Positions 10,390 through 18,211 of a DNA stretch of 64,000 bases are shown in pieces. A program made the position numbers and the translations under genes. The notes beneath the pieces were generated by a model. That model ran no database searches, was not told the DNA's origin, and was given only the letters and a program-made list of their open reading frames with translations. Source of the DNA: Pseudomonas sp. PDM04 (lineage in GTDB: Bacteria; Pseudomonadota; Gammaproteobacteria; Pseudomonadales; Pseudomonadaceae); NCBI RefSeq assembly GCF_014851765.1, contig NZ_JACVAI010000003.1, forward strand, positions 682,001-746,000, written 5' to 3'. Position 1 is the first letter of the stretch. Every line of letters starts with the position of its first letter.

Positions 10390-11358
10390 ATGATCGTTGA
10401 CCGTCAAGGCAGGCGTTTCCGCAATCTGCGAATCAGCCTGACCTCAGCCTGCAATTACGCGTGTACCTACTGCGTGCCCAACGGCAAGCGGCTGGTGGCT
10501 GCGCAGGATGAGCTGTCGGCCGAGGCCATGGCGCGCGGCGTGGCGTATCTGATCGAAGCGGCCGGCATCGAGCGCTTGCGCATCACCGGTGGCGAGCCGT
10601 TGGTCAGCCCCAAACTCGAAGCCTTCATGGCGGCTGTGGGGCAGATGGGGCTGGAAGACATCAGCCTGACCACCAACGGCCAGTTACTGGCAAAAAAACT
10701 GCCGTTGTTGGTCAACGCAGGCATCCGCCGTCTCAATGTGTCCCTCGATACCCTGGATGCCAGTGCGTTTCGCACCATCGCCCGCGGTGGCGACCTGGCG
10801 ACGGTGCTTGACGGCATGTCACAGGCCAGCGCAGCCGGGATGAAAATCAAGGTCAACATGGTGCCACTGCGCGGGCAGAATCTGGACCAGGTGATGCCGC
10901 TGCTCGATTACTGCCTGGAGCGCGGCTATGAGTTGCGCTTTATCGAGTTGATGCGCATGGGTCACCTGGCCAGCGATTCCAATGCGTTCCTGCAGCAGTT
11001 CGTCAGCCTGCAACAGCTGTTGAGCCTGATTGGCGATCACCATGAGTATCTCCAGGCCGATGCGCCCATCGACGCCACCGCTGTGCGCTACGAGATTCCG
11101 GGTCAAGGTTATTTCGGCGTGATCGCCAACGAAAGCGTGCCGTTCTGCCGGACCTGCTCGCGACTGCGCTTGTCGTCCACCGGCTGGCTGCACGGCTGCC
11201 TGTCGTCGAGCAACCGTCACTATGTCGGTGACCTCCTGGACAAGCCGCGTCATCAGGCATTGCCGGCCTTGCAACGCCTGCTGGTGAAAGCCCTGGGTGA
11301 CAAGCAGGATGTGGCGTTCTCCGGTGGCGCGACCGTCATGAAGATCATTGGCGGCTGA
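10390..11358 (+). CDS. moaA: MoaA-type radical SAM enzyme (GTP 3',8-cyclase family)
   Basis: MoaA starts molybdopterin synthesis by rearranging GTP with two 4Fe-4S clusters. The 322-residue protein shows the radical SAM motif CNYACTYC (CxxxCxxC, about residues 20-27), the SAM-binding GGEP, the C-terminal cluster motif CxxC-x13-C (CRTCSRLRL...GC) and the terminal Gly-Gly found in true MoaA. I chose ATG 10390, five bases after GGAG, over GTG 10384. No other moa or mob gene is nearby. Pseudomonas genomes often carry more than one moaA, so this may be a second copy or a paralogue with a changed role. Confidence 0.82.
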   Translation: MIVDRQGRRFRNLRISLTSACNYACTYCVPNGKRLVAAQDELSAEAMARGVAYLIEAAGIERLRITGGEPLVSPKLEAFMAAVGQMGLEDISLTTNGQLLAKKLPLLVNAGIRRLNVSLDTLDASAFRTIARGGDLATVLDGMSQASAAGMKIKVNMVPLRGQNLDQVMPLLDYCLERGYELRFIELMRMGHLASDSNAFLQQFVSLQQLLSLIGDHHEYLQADAPIDATAVRYEIPGQGYFGVIANESVPFCRTCSRLRLSSTGWLHGCLSSSNRHYVGDLLDKPRHQALPALQRLLVKALGDKQDVAFSGGATVMKIIGG

Positions 11359-11362
11359 TTCT

Positions 11363-11387
11363 CTCGCGAGCAGGCTCGCCCCCGCAG
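11363..11387. repeat. Single REP-like palindrome
   Basis: CTCGCGAGCAGGCTCGCCCCCGCAG matches one half-unit of the Pseudomonas REP family seen elsewhere in this window, just after the moaA-like stop codon. It has no partner copy nearby. Confidence 0.6.
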
Positions 11388-11492
11388 TTTTTGGCGATTG
11401 TATCCACACGGTACCCAAGTTCGGGAGCTGGCGCGGAAGCTGCATCCCATGGCCATTCGCCGGTTTTCCGTCACCGGCCTCTGGAGGGTAGG

Positions 11493-12101
11493 ATGCGTAG
11501 CCTGGTTTTGCTGCTGGCCGTTTTGGCACTTGGTGGCTGCATGAATGTCAGCGATATGGCAGAAGGGACTCGCTACCATATGAGCGACGCCGGTCTGCTT
11601 GACCACAGTGATAGCCGTCGGGTGAACAACCTGCGCATCCAGCCGGACTCGTTCGTCTACATTGCCCAAGGTGCCTTTGCACCGCCGCACAGTGCCGTGT
11701 ATCCACGACCCAACGTGATTGCCGAAGTCGCTTTCGACGGCTTTATCGAGTACTTCCCGATGGTCCGCCGCGCGCGGGCGCCGGAAGGTCTCGACCAAGC
11801 CATGGGCGAGGCCCGTGCGGTGGGCGCGCATTACCTGCTGTATACCCGTTTCGCCAAGGCCGACGACCGCATCGGCAACTCCGATGAGTGGCTGGACCAG
11901 GAAGCCGTGGACCGTCTCGGTGTCGACACCGGGGTGATTCAGATCATGTTGATCGAGACCAGCACCCAGTATTTGATTGATACTGCACGCATCAAGAGTC
12001 GTGGCGGTTTACTGACGTTCCACGACAAAAAGCCGGAAGACCTGATGGGCCCGCCGCTGGAACAATACGCGCGCAGCCTGCTGGGGATCAGCGACCAGTA
12101 A
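11493..12101 (+). CDS. DUF4823-type lipoprotein
   Basis: The 202-residue product starts with a short lipoprotein signal (MRSLVLLLAVLALGGC), with the lipobox cysteine at residue 16, so it should be anchored in the envelope. The rest fits small Pseudomonas lipoproteins of the DUF4823 kind, with no enzyme motif. ATG 11493 follows a GGAGGG site; the open frame extends 34 codons upstream, but those lack a signal sequence. It lies 16 bases ahead of the DUF1285 gene, so the two are probably co-transcribed. Function is unknown. Confidence 0.82.
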   Translation: MRSLVLLLAVLALGGCMNVSDMAEGTRYHMSDAGLLDHSDSRRVNNLRIQPDSFVYIAQGAFAPPHSAVYPRPNVIAEVAFDGFIEYFPMVRRARAPEGLDQAMGEARAVGAHYLLYTRFAKADDRIGNSDEWLDQEAVDRLGVDTGVIQIMLIETSTQYLIDTARIKSRGGLLTFHDKKPEDLMGPPLEQYARSLLGISDQ

Positions 12102-12117
12102 ATCGAAGGAGAACGCC

Positions 12118-12678
12118 ATGAGTGGCCCGCAGAAAGCCAACGACCTGTTGGGGCAAATCCCCAAGACCAAGGGCTTGCCACCGGTCCACTTGTGGAACCC
12201 CGAGTTCTGCGGCGACATCGACATGCGCATCGCCCGCGACGGCACCTGGTATTACCTGGGTACGCCGATCGGGCGCAAACCGATGGTCAAGCTGTTCTCC
12301 ACCATCATCCGCCGCGATGGCGATGACTATTTCCTGATCACCCCGGTCGAGAAAGTCGGGATCAAGGTCGACGACGCACCCTTTGTCGCGATTGCCGTGG
12401 AAGTGGAGGGTGAGGGCGAAGCACAAACCCTGCGCTTCACCACCAACGTGGACGAAACCACCGAGGCAGGTGCCGAGCATCCGATCCGGGTGATGATCGA
12501 TCCCGATACCCAGGAGCCTGCGCCCTACGTGCATGTGCGCAGCAACCTCGAAGGCCTGATCCACCGCAATGTGTTCTACCAACTGGTGGAGCTGGCGGTC
12601 AGTCGTGAGATCGACGGGCAGCGTTGGTTGGGGGTGTGGAGTGGCGGTGAATTTTTCCGGATCGGCCTCGAACCCTGA
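12118..12678 (+). CDS. DUF1285 domain protein
   Basis: A 186-residue cytoplasmic protein with no signal peptide or membrane segment. The sequence LPPVHLWNPEFCGDIDMRI followed by GTWYYLGTPIGRKPMVKLFSTIIRRDGDDYFL is characteristic of DUF1285, a small beta-rich family with solved structures but no assigned activity. It follows the lipoprotein gene by 16 bases with an AAGGAG site. In P. aeruginosa I recall the matching gene near the etf genes; here an 18-kb sugar block lies between them. Confidence 0.88.
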   Translation: MSGPQKANDLLGQIPKTKGLPPVHLWNPEFCGDIDMRIARDGTWYYLGTPIGRKPMVKLFSTIIRRDGDDYFLITPVEKVGIKVDDAPFVAIAVEVEGEGEAQTLRFTTNVDETTEAGAEHPIRVMIDPDTQEPAPYVHVRSNLEGLIHRNVFYQLVELAVSREIDGQRWLGVWSGGEFFRIGLEP

Positions 12679-12743
12679 CGCATGCCCCTGGGGGAGCTTG
12701 CTGTGGGGCTTGGGTGTTCTGGTGAAAAATCAAATTGACACCC

Positions 12744-12758
12744 AATCATATGATGATT
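12744..12758. promoter_or_regulatory. Candidate GntR (FadR-type) operator, autoregulatory
   Basis: AATCATATGATGATT lies just after a TTGACA -35 box (12735-12740), about 40 bases before the GntR start. Read on the other strand it is AATCATCATATGATT, nearly identical to the site before araF at 15505. FadR-type regulators often bind such AT-rich dyads and repress their own promoter. Assignment to this regulator is inferred. Confidence 0.6.
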
Positions 12759-12795
12759 AGCGTGGTCCTGCTCAGCGAATGGCTTCGAGGTGTCC

Positions 12796-13512
12796 ATGTC
12801 CAGCAGTTTTCATGCGTCGACGGTCGATTGGCTGGGTTGCTGGATTGCCGCCGGTCAGGTCAAACCGGGGGAAGCGCTCAAGGTTGAAGCCGACCTCGGC
12901 GAGCAGTTGGGCGTCAGTCGCACGGTCATCCGCGAAGCCATCAAGACTTTGGTGGCCAAGGGCATGCTCGAAGTCGGTCCGAAGGTCGGCACGCGGGTGT
13001 TGCCGGTTCGGCGCTGGAACCTCTTCGATCCACAGGTGGTTGGCTGGCTGTCACGCAGCGGCTTGCCGGAAAATTTTGTCGACGATCTGCTGGACTTGCG
13101 CCGCACCATCGAGCCGATGGCGGTGCGCTGGGCTTGCGAGCGGGCGACGGTCGAACAGGTCGACGCGATTCTGCTGGCCTATAACGCGCTGGAGCGCGCT
13201 GTTGACGGTGGCATCGATTACAACCGCGCCGACCGGTTTTTCCATGAGTGCATCCTGGCGGCCAGCCACAACCAGTTCATCGAACAGATGGTCCCGGCGC
13301 TCGGCGCGTTGCTGGCGGTGTCCTTCGAAGTGTCTGCGGCCGACCCGGACGAACTGCGACGCACGCTGCCCATCCACAAAGAAATGGCCGATGCCATCGC
13401 CGCCCGTGATTCGGCGCGGGGCGTATGGGCCTGCATGACCCTGATCGATAACGCCGACCTGGCGATCAAGCGTTTTTACCCGCAGGTCATGGCCGACAAG
13501 AAAGCCGGCTAA
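12796..13512 (+). CDS. GntR regulator, FadR subfamily (sugar/sugar-acid type)
   Basis: The 238-residue protein has an N-terminal winged helix (about residues 10-75: KVEADLGEQLGVSRTVIREAIKTLVAKGMLEVG) and a C-terminal all-helical FCD ligand domain with conserved His and Asp/Arg residues, typical of FadR-type GntR proteins. E. coli DgoR, the galactonate repressor, is of this type. It leads the sugar-oxidation cluster and is followed 60 bases later by the lactonase gene. GTG 12790 is an alternative start two codons upstream. Near-identical palindromes before this gene and before araF suggest that it controls both; the ligand is likely a sugar acid or its derivative. Confidence 0.9.
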   Translation: MSSSFHASTVDWLGCWIAAGQVKPGEALKVEADLGEQLGVSRTVIREAIKTLVAKGMLEVGPKVGTRVLPVRRWNLFDPQVVGWLSRSGLPENFVDDLLDLRRTIEPMAVRWACERATVEQVDAILLAYNALERAVDGGIDYNRADRFFHECILAASHNQFIEQMVPALGALLAVSFEVSAADPDELRRTLPIHKEMADAIAARDSARGVWACMTLIDNADLAIKRFYPQVMADKKAG

Positions 13513-13572
13513 AGGGGCAGGATCCGGGAACGAATGTGTTCCAGATAAAAACAACAACAAGGCGGAGGTTTC

Positions 13573-14448
13573 ATGAAGTGGACTGCAGTCACCGGGCATC
13601 GCGCGCAATTGGGCGAAGGACCGTTCTGGGACGCACCGACCCAGGCGCTGTACTGGGTCGATATCGCCGGTCGTCAGGCGCTGCGTTTGATCGGCGCCAA
13701 CGTGCAGATCTGGCAGATGCCCGAGCACGTGTCCGCCTTCATTCCCTGTGAAAGTGGCGATGCACTGGTGACATTGAGCAGTGGCGTCTATCGGCTGGAC
13801 CTTGATTCGCCGGGGCTCGAGCCGCGGCTGACGCTGTTGTGCGTCGCCGACCCGCAGCCTGGCAATCGCGGCAATGAAGCCCGTTGCGACGCTCAGGGCC
13901 GACTCTGGCTTGGCACCATGCAGAACAACATCGGCGAAAACGGCGAAGACCTGGCGTTGGTGCGGCGTTCCGGCGGTTTGTTTCGTATCGACCGCGATGC
14001 CCGTGTCACGCCGCTGCTGCGTGGTCTGGGGATTCCCAACACGTTGCTGTGGAGCGACGACGCCACCACGCTGTATTTCGCCGACAGTCTGGATGGCACG
14101 CTCTACCGGCATTTCATTCGGACCGACGGCAGTCTCGAGCCTGCCCAGGCCTGGTTCGGCCCGCATGAGCGAGGCGGTCCCGATGGCTCGGCGATGGATG
14201 CCGAAGGGTTCATCTGGAACGCGCGCTGGGACGGCAGTTGCCTGCTCAGGCTGGCACCGGACGGGCAGGTCGACCGCGTGATCGAGCTGCCGGTCAGTCG
14301 TCCCACCAGTTGCGTGTTTGGCGGTGCCGACCTGAACACCCTCTACATCACCAGCGCAGCCAGCCCGCTCAACCATCCGCTGGACGGCGCAGTGTTGGCC
14401 CTTCAGGTCGATGTGTCCGGAAAACCCTGTACGAGATTTGCCGGTTAA
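13573..14448 (+). CDS. SMP-30/gluconolactonase-family sugar lactonase
   Basis: This enzyme should open an aldonolactone to the free aldonate, the step between the sugar dehydrogenase and the sugar-acid dehydratase. The 291-residue six-blade beta-propeller has LGEGPFWD near residue 14 with the metal-binding Glu, GNEARCDAQGRLWLGTM near 98, GIPNTLLWSDD near 155 and GPDGSAMDAEGFIWNARWDG near 200; these carry the usual metal ligands. Its neighbours (AraFGH importer, SDR, dgo genes) point to galactonolactone and/or arabinolactone as substrate. Which one cannot be decided from sequence. Confidence 0.88.
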   Translation: MKWTAVTGHRAQLGEGPFWDAPTQALYWVDIAGRQALRLIGANVQIWQMPEHVSAFIPCESGDALVTLSSGVYRLDLDSPGLEPRLTLLCVADPQPGNRGNEARCDAQGRLWLGTMQNNIGENGEDLALVRRSGGLFRIDRDARVTPLLRGLGIPNTLLWSDDATTLYFADSLDGTLYRHFIRTDGSLEPAQAWFGPHERGGPDGSAMDAEGFIWNARWDGSCLLRLAPDGQVDRVIELPVSRPTSCVFGGADLNTLYITSAASPLNHPLDGAVLALQVDVSGKPCTRFAG

Positions 14449-14450
14449 AT

Positions 14451-14508
14451 CCCAAAATATGGGATGTAAAATTATATATTGAGATTATTTGGCGGTCGGG
14501 TTTATAGT
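14451..14508 (+). promoter_or_regulatory. Promoter and upstream palindrome before SDR gene, twin of dgoK promoter
   Basis: The palindrome CCCAAAATATGGG (14451-14463) is followed by an AT-rich stretch, a -35 TTGAGA (14479-14484) and, after 18 bases, a -10 TATAGT (14503-14508). The dgoK promoter at 25698-25755 has the same palindrome frame, the same -35 and -10 hexamers, the same 18-base spacer length and the same 28-base offset. Shared control of the two operons is inferred. Confidence 0.75.
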
Positions 14509-14591
14509 CGGCTCCATCAGTTGCACGCACTCACACTTAAAAAGAACAAGACAGGTGAAGTGATGAAACGATTTATCTACTGCTTTTTTGC

Positions 14592-14618
14592 CCGGACATC
14601 CACAGATGCCCGGTTTTT
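14592..14618 (+). terminator. Hairpin with T-run between promoter and SDR gene (attenuator-like)
   Basis: CCGGACATC (14592-14600) pairs with GATGCCCGG (14605-14613) with one mismatch around CACA, followed by five T. It stands about 85 bases after the -10 box and 30 bases before the SDR start, so transcripts from this promoter may end here as a ~105-base RNA or be attenuated. A 30-codon reading frame (14563-14655), preceded by AGGTGAAG, runs across it. Confidence 0.65.
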
Positions 14619-14647
14619 GTCGTGCCCAGGAATAGAGGCTCGGGCGC

Positions 14648-15466
14648 ATGGCTGAGCTCCTGTCTCTGCCTCCCGTGCCCGAACCACCCAAGGGCGAACG
14701 CCTGAGCAACAAGGTGGTGCTGCTGACCGGCGCCGCCCAGGGCATTGGCGAGGCAATCGTCGCCGCCTTCGCTTCGCAGCAGGCCCGGTTGGTCATCAGC
14801 GATATCCAGGGCGAAAAAGTCGAAGCCGTGGCGAAGCATTGGCGCGACAAAGGCTTCGATGTCCAGGCGCTCAAGGTCGACGTGTCCAGTCAGAATGACC
14901 TGCACGCCATGGCCCGGTTCGCCGTCGAACGCCACGGTCGCATCGATGTGCTGGTCAACTGTGCCGGCGTCAACGTGTTCCGCGACCCCCTGCAAATGAC
15001 CGAGGAAGACTGGCGCCGTTGCTTTGCCATCGACCTGGACGGCGCCTGGTTCGGTTGCAGGGCGGTGTTGCCGCAGATGATCGAGCAGGGCGTCGGCAGC
15101 ATTATCAATATTGCCTCGACCCATTCCAGCCACATCATTCCGGGCTGCTTCCCTTACCCGGTGGCCAAGCATGGCCTGCTCGGCCTGACCCGTGCACTGG
15201 GCATCGAGTACGCGGCCAAGGGCATTCGCGTCAACGCCATCGCCCCAGGCTATATCGAAACCCAACTGAACATCGATTACTGGAACGGCTTTGCCGACCC
15301 GCACGCCGAACGTCAGCGCGCATTCGACCTGCATCCGCCGCGTTGCATCGGGCAACCGATGGAGGTGGCGATGACGGCGTTGTTTTTGGCGAGTGACGAG
15401 GCGCCGTTCATCAACGCTTCGTGCATCACCATCGATGGTGGTCGCTCAGTGATGTATCACGACTGA
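14648..15466 (+). CDS. SDR sugar dehydrogenase (probable galactose/arabinose 1-dehydrogenase)
   Basis: A 272-residue classical short-chain dehydrogenase with TGAAQGIG (about residues 28-35), NCAGVN near 104, and the active-site Ser with YPVAK (Tyr/Lys near 174-178). In this place it would oxidise an imported aldose at C1 to the aldonolactone, the substrate for the lactonase gene upstream. Assignment as galactose or L-arabinose 1-dehydrogenase rests on context, because SDRs cannot be given substrates from motifs alone. ATG 14648 sits just inside the end of the short leader reading frame. araF follows after 121 bases. Confidence 0.8.
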   Translation: MAELLSLPPVPEPPKGERLSNKVVLLTGAAQGIGEAIVAAFASQQARLVISDIQGEKVEAVAKHWRDKGFDVQALKVDVSSQNDLHAMARFAVERHGRIDVLVNCAGVNVFRDPLQMTEEDWRRCFAIDLDGAWFGCRAVLPQMIEQGVGSIINIASTHSSHIIPGCFPYPVAKHGLLGLTRALGIEYAAKGIRVNAIAPGYIETQLNIDYWNGFADPHAERQRAFDLHPPRCIGQPMEVAMTALFLASDEAPFINASCITIDGGRSVMYHD

Positions 15467-15504
15467 GCCCCTCGATTTCAGGTGCGGAACCACGCCTGAA
15501 ATCC

Positions 15505-15518
15505 AATCATCATACGAT
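15505..15518. promoter_or_regulatory. Candidate GntR operator before araF
   Basis: AATCATCATACGAT matches the reverse of the site at 12744-12758 (AATCATCATATGATT) in the first 10 bases and most of the rest. It lies about 70 bases upstream of the araF start. This suggests that the FadR-type regulator at 12796 also controls the importer operon. Confidence 0.55.
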
Positions 15519-15587
15519 ATGACTATTTGCAGTAACCTTTGATTGGCTTTCAACTAACGCTCAAAAAAAATAACAAGGAGTCAGCTT

Positions 15588-16592
15588 ATGAATCGTCGTC
15601 GTGGGATCCGTTCCCTGTGCCGTGCCGCCTTGGCGGTCACTGCGGTCAGCCTGAGCAGCACGCTGCTGGCGGCTGAGGAAGTGAAGATCGGTTTTCTGGT
15701 CAAGCAGGCGGAGGAACCCTGGTTCCAGACCGAATGGGCTTTCGCGGAAAAGGCCGGGAAAGACAAGGGCTTCACCGTCATCAAGATCGCCGTGCCGGAC
15801 GGTGAGAAAACCCTGTCTGCCATCGACAGCCTGGCCGCCAACGGCGCGAAGGGTTTCGTGATCTGCCCGCCGGACGTGTCCCTGGGGCCTGCGATCATGG
15901 CCAAGGCCAAGCTCAACGGGTTGAAAGTGATTGCGGTGGATGACCGTTTCGTCGACGCCAGCGGCAAGTTCATGGAAGAGGTGCCTTATCTCGGCATGGC
16001 GGCCTTCGAGGTTGGCCAGAAGCAAGGTGCGGCGATGGCCACCGAAGCGAAGAAGCGCGGTTGGGACTGGAAAGACACCTACGCGGTGATCAACACCTAT
16101 AACGAACTCGACACCGGCAAGAAACGCACCGACGGTTCGGTCAAGGCCCTGGAAGACGCCGGGATGCCGAAGGACCACATCCTGTTCTCGGCGCTCAAGA
16201 CCCTCGACGTACCGGGCAGCATGGACGCCACCAACTCGGCGCTGGTGAAACTGCCGGGCGCAGCGAAAAACCTGATCATCGGCGGTATGAACGACAACAC
16301 CGTGCTGGGCGGCGTGCGCGCCACCGAGAGTGCCGGGTTTGCCGCGGCGAACGTAATCGGCATCGGCATCAATGGCACCGATGCCATCGGTGAGCTGAAA
16401 AAGCCCAACAGCGGCTTTTTCGGTTCGATGCTGCCCAGCCCGCACATCGAAGGCTACAACACCGCCAGCATGATGTTCGAGTGGGTCACCACCGGCAAGG
16501 AACCGCCCAAGTACACCGCAATGGACGACGTGACGCTGATCACGCGGGACAACTTCAAGCAGGAGTTGGAAAAGATCGGCCTGTGGAACTGA
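15588..16592 (+). CDS. araF: L-arabinose/D-galactose-binding periplasmic protein AraF
   Basis: The periplasmic receptor of an AraFGH-type importer. The 334-residue precursor has a signal peptide ending near LLAAEE (about residue 25). The mature protein begins VKIGFLVKQAEEPWFQTEW and later has VIKIAVPDGEKTL, SLAANGAKGFVIC, GMNDNTVLGGVRATE, GIGINGTDA and ITRDNFK, all close to E. coli AraF, a protein known to bind both L-arabinose and D-galactose. AAGGAG precedes ATG 15588. It heads araF-araG-araH, and the nearby galactonate genes suggest that galactose is at least one physiological ligand. Confidence 0.93.
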   Translation: MNRRRGIRSLCRAALAVTAVSLSSTLLAAEEVKIGFLVKQAEEPWFQTEWAFAEKAGKDKGFTVIKIAVPDGEKTLSAIDSLAANGAKGFVICPPDVSLGPAIMAKAKLNGLKVIAVDDRFVDASGKFMEEVPYLGMAAFEVGQKQGAAMATEAKKRGWDWKDTYAVINTYNELDTGKKRTDGSVKALEDAGMPKDHILFSALKTLDVPGSMDATNSALVKLPGAAKNLIIGGMNDNTVLGGVRATESAGFAAANVIGIGINGTDAIGELKKPNSGFFGSMLPSPHIEGYNTASMMFEWVTTGKEPPKYTAMDDVTLITRDNFKQELEKIGLWN

Positions 16593-16657
16593 GGCTCGGT
16601 TGATTTCCTCGGCGGCCTCGGTGACGGGGCTGCCCGATCCGTGGGAAGAGGTGTTTT

Positions 16658-18202
16658 ATGCACGCGCAAGTACAGACACAACATGACAGCGTCGGCGGCA
16701 GTTTGCGCTTCGACGGGATCGGCAAGACCTTTCCCGGCGTGAAGGCGCTGGATGGCATCAGCTTCGTCGCGCACCCGGGCCAGGTGCATGCCCTGATGGG
16801 CGAGAACGGTGCCGGCAAGTCGACGCTGCTGAAAATTCTCGGTGGCGCTTATATCCCCAGCAGCGGTGAATTGCACATCGGTGAGCGGACGATGGCCTTC
16901 AAGTCCACGGCCGACAGCATCGCCTGCGGGGTCGCGGTGATCCATCAGGAGCTGCACCTGGTGCCGGAAATGACCGTGGCGGAAAACCTCTTTCTCGGCC
17001 ATCTGCCCGCCCGTTTCGGCCTGATCAATCGCGGCGCACTGCGTCAGCGAGCGTTGGCCTGTCTCAAGGGCCTGGCCGATGAGATCGACCCGCAACAGAA
17101 GGTCGGGCGCCTGTCCCTGGGGCAGCGTCAACTGGTGGAGATCGCCAAGGCATTGTCCCGTGGTGCGCACGTGATTGCCTTCGACGAGCCGACCAGCAGC
17201 CTCTCGGCGCGGGAGATCGATCGCTTGATGGCGATCATCGGTCGCCTGCGCGACGAGGGCAAAGTGGTGCTCTACGTTTCCCATCGCATGGAAGAAGTCT
17301 TCCGCATCTGCAATGCCGTGACGGTGTTCAAGGACGGCCGCTACGTGCGCACCTTCGAGGACATGAACCAGCTGACTCACGACCAGTTGGTCACCTGCAT
17401 GGTCGGTCGCGATATCCAGGACATCTACGATTACCGCCCGCGCAAGCGGGGGGCTGTGGCCTTGCGGGTCGACGGCCTGCAGGGGCCGGGATTGCGCGAG
17501 CCGATGAGCTTCGACGCGCACAAGGGCGAGATCCTCGGGTTGTTCGGTCTGGTCGGCGCCGGGCGTACGGAGCTGTTCCGTTTGCTCAGTGGCCTGGAGC
17601 GCAGCAGCGCCGGTCGCCTGGAGTTGCGGGGTCATGAACTGAAACTGCGTTCGCCTCGGGACGCGATTGCCGCCGGCATCCTGCTGTGCCCGGAGGACCG
17701 CAAGAAGGAGGGCATCATTCCGCTGGGCAGCGTCGCCGAGAACATCAACATCAGCGCGCGTCCGGCCCATGCCGGATTCCGCTGCCTGATTCGCGGGCTC
17801 TGGGAAAAGGACAATGCCGACAAACAGATCAAGGCCTTGAGGGTGAAGACGCCCCACGCCGGGCAACAGATCAAGTTCCTGTCCGGCGGCAATCAGCAGA
17901 AGGCGATTCTCGGCCGCTGGCTGTCGATGCCGATGAAGGTGCTGCTGCTCGACGAGCCCACCCGTGGCATCGACATCGGTGCCAAGGCCGAGATCTATCA
18001 GATCATCCACAACCTGGCTGCCAGCGGCATTGCCGTGATCGTGGTGTCCAGTGACTTGATGGAAGTGATGGGCATTTCCGACCGCATCCTGGTGATGTGC
18101 GAAGGGGCGATGCGCGGCGAGCTGAGCCGCGAACAGGCCAATGAATCCAACCTGCTGCAACTGGCTTTGCCGCGCCAACGCGCTGACGGCGTGGCGAACT
18201 GA
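16658..18202 (+). CDS. araG: Sugar ABC transporter ATPase AraG
   Basis: The cytoplasmic ATPase driving the AraFGH importer. The 514-residue protein has two ABC domains in tandem. The first has Walker A GENGAGKST (about residues 47-55), a signature LSLGQRQ and Walker B IAFDEPTSS. The second has a degenerate P-loop (LVGAGRTE), the signature LSGGNQQK and Walker B LLLDEPTRGID. This asymmetry is normal for carbohydrate uptake type 2 ATPases. It lies 65 bases after araF and 9 bases before araH, so one operon is likely. Confidence 0.93.
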   Translation: MHAQVQTQHDSVGGSLRFDGIGKTFPGVKALDGISFVAHPGQVHALMGENGAGKSTLLKILGGAYIPSSGELHIGERTMAFKSTADSIACGVAVIHQELHLVPEMTVAENLFLGHLPARFGLINRGALRQRALACLKGLADEIDPQQKVGRLSLGQRQLVEIAKALSRGAHVIAFDEPTSSLSAREIDRLMAIIGRLRDEGKVVLYVSHRMEEVFRICNAVTVFKDGRYVRTFEDMNQLTHDQLVTCMVGRDIQDIYDYRPRKRGAVALRVDGLQGPGLREPMSFDAHKGEILGLFGLVGAGRTELFRLLSGLERSSAGRLELRGHELKLRSPRDAIAAGILLCPEDRKKEGIIPLGSVAENINISARPAHAGFRCLIRGLWEKDNADKQIKALRVKTPHAGQQIKFLSGGNQQKAILGRWLSMPMKVLLLDEPTRGIDIGAKAEIYQIIHNLAASGIAVIVVSSDLMEVMGISDRILVMCEGAMRGELSREQANESNLLQLALPRQRADGVAN

Positions 18203-18211
18203 GAGGTGACT

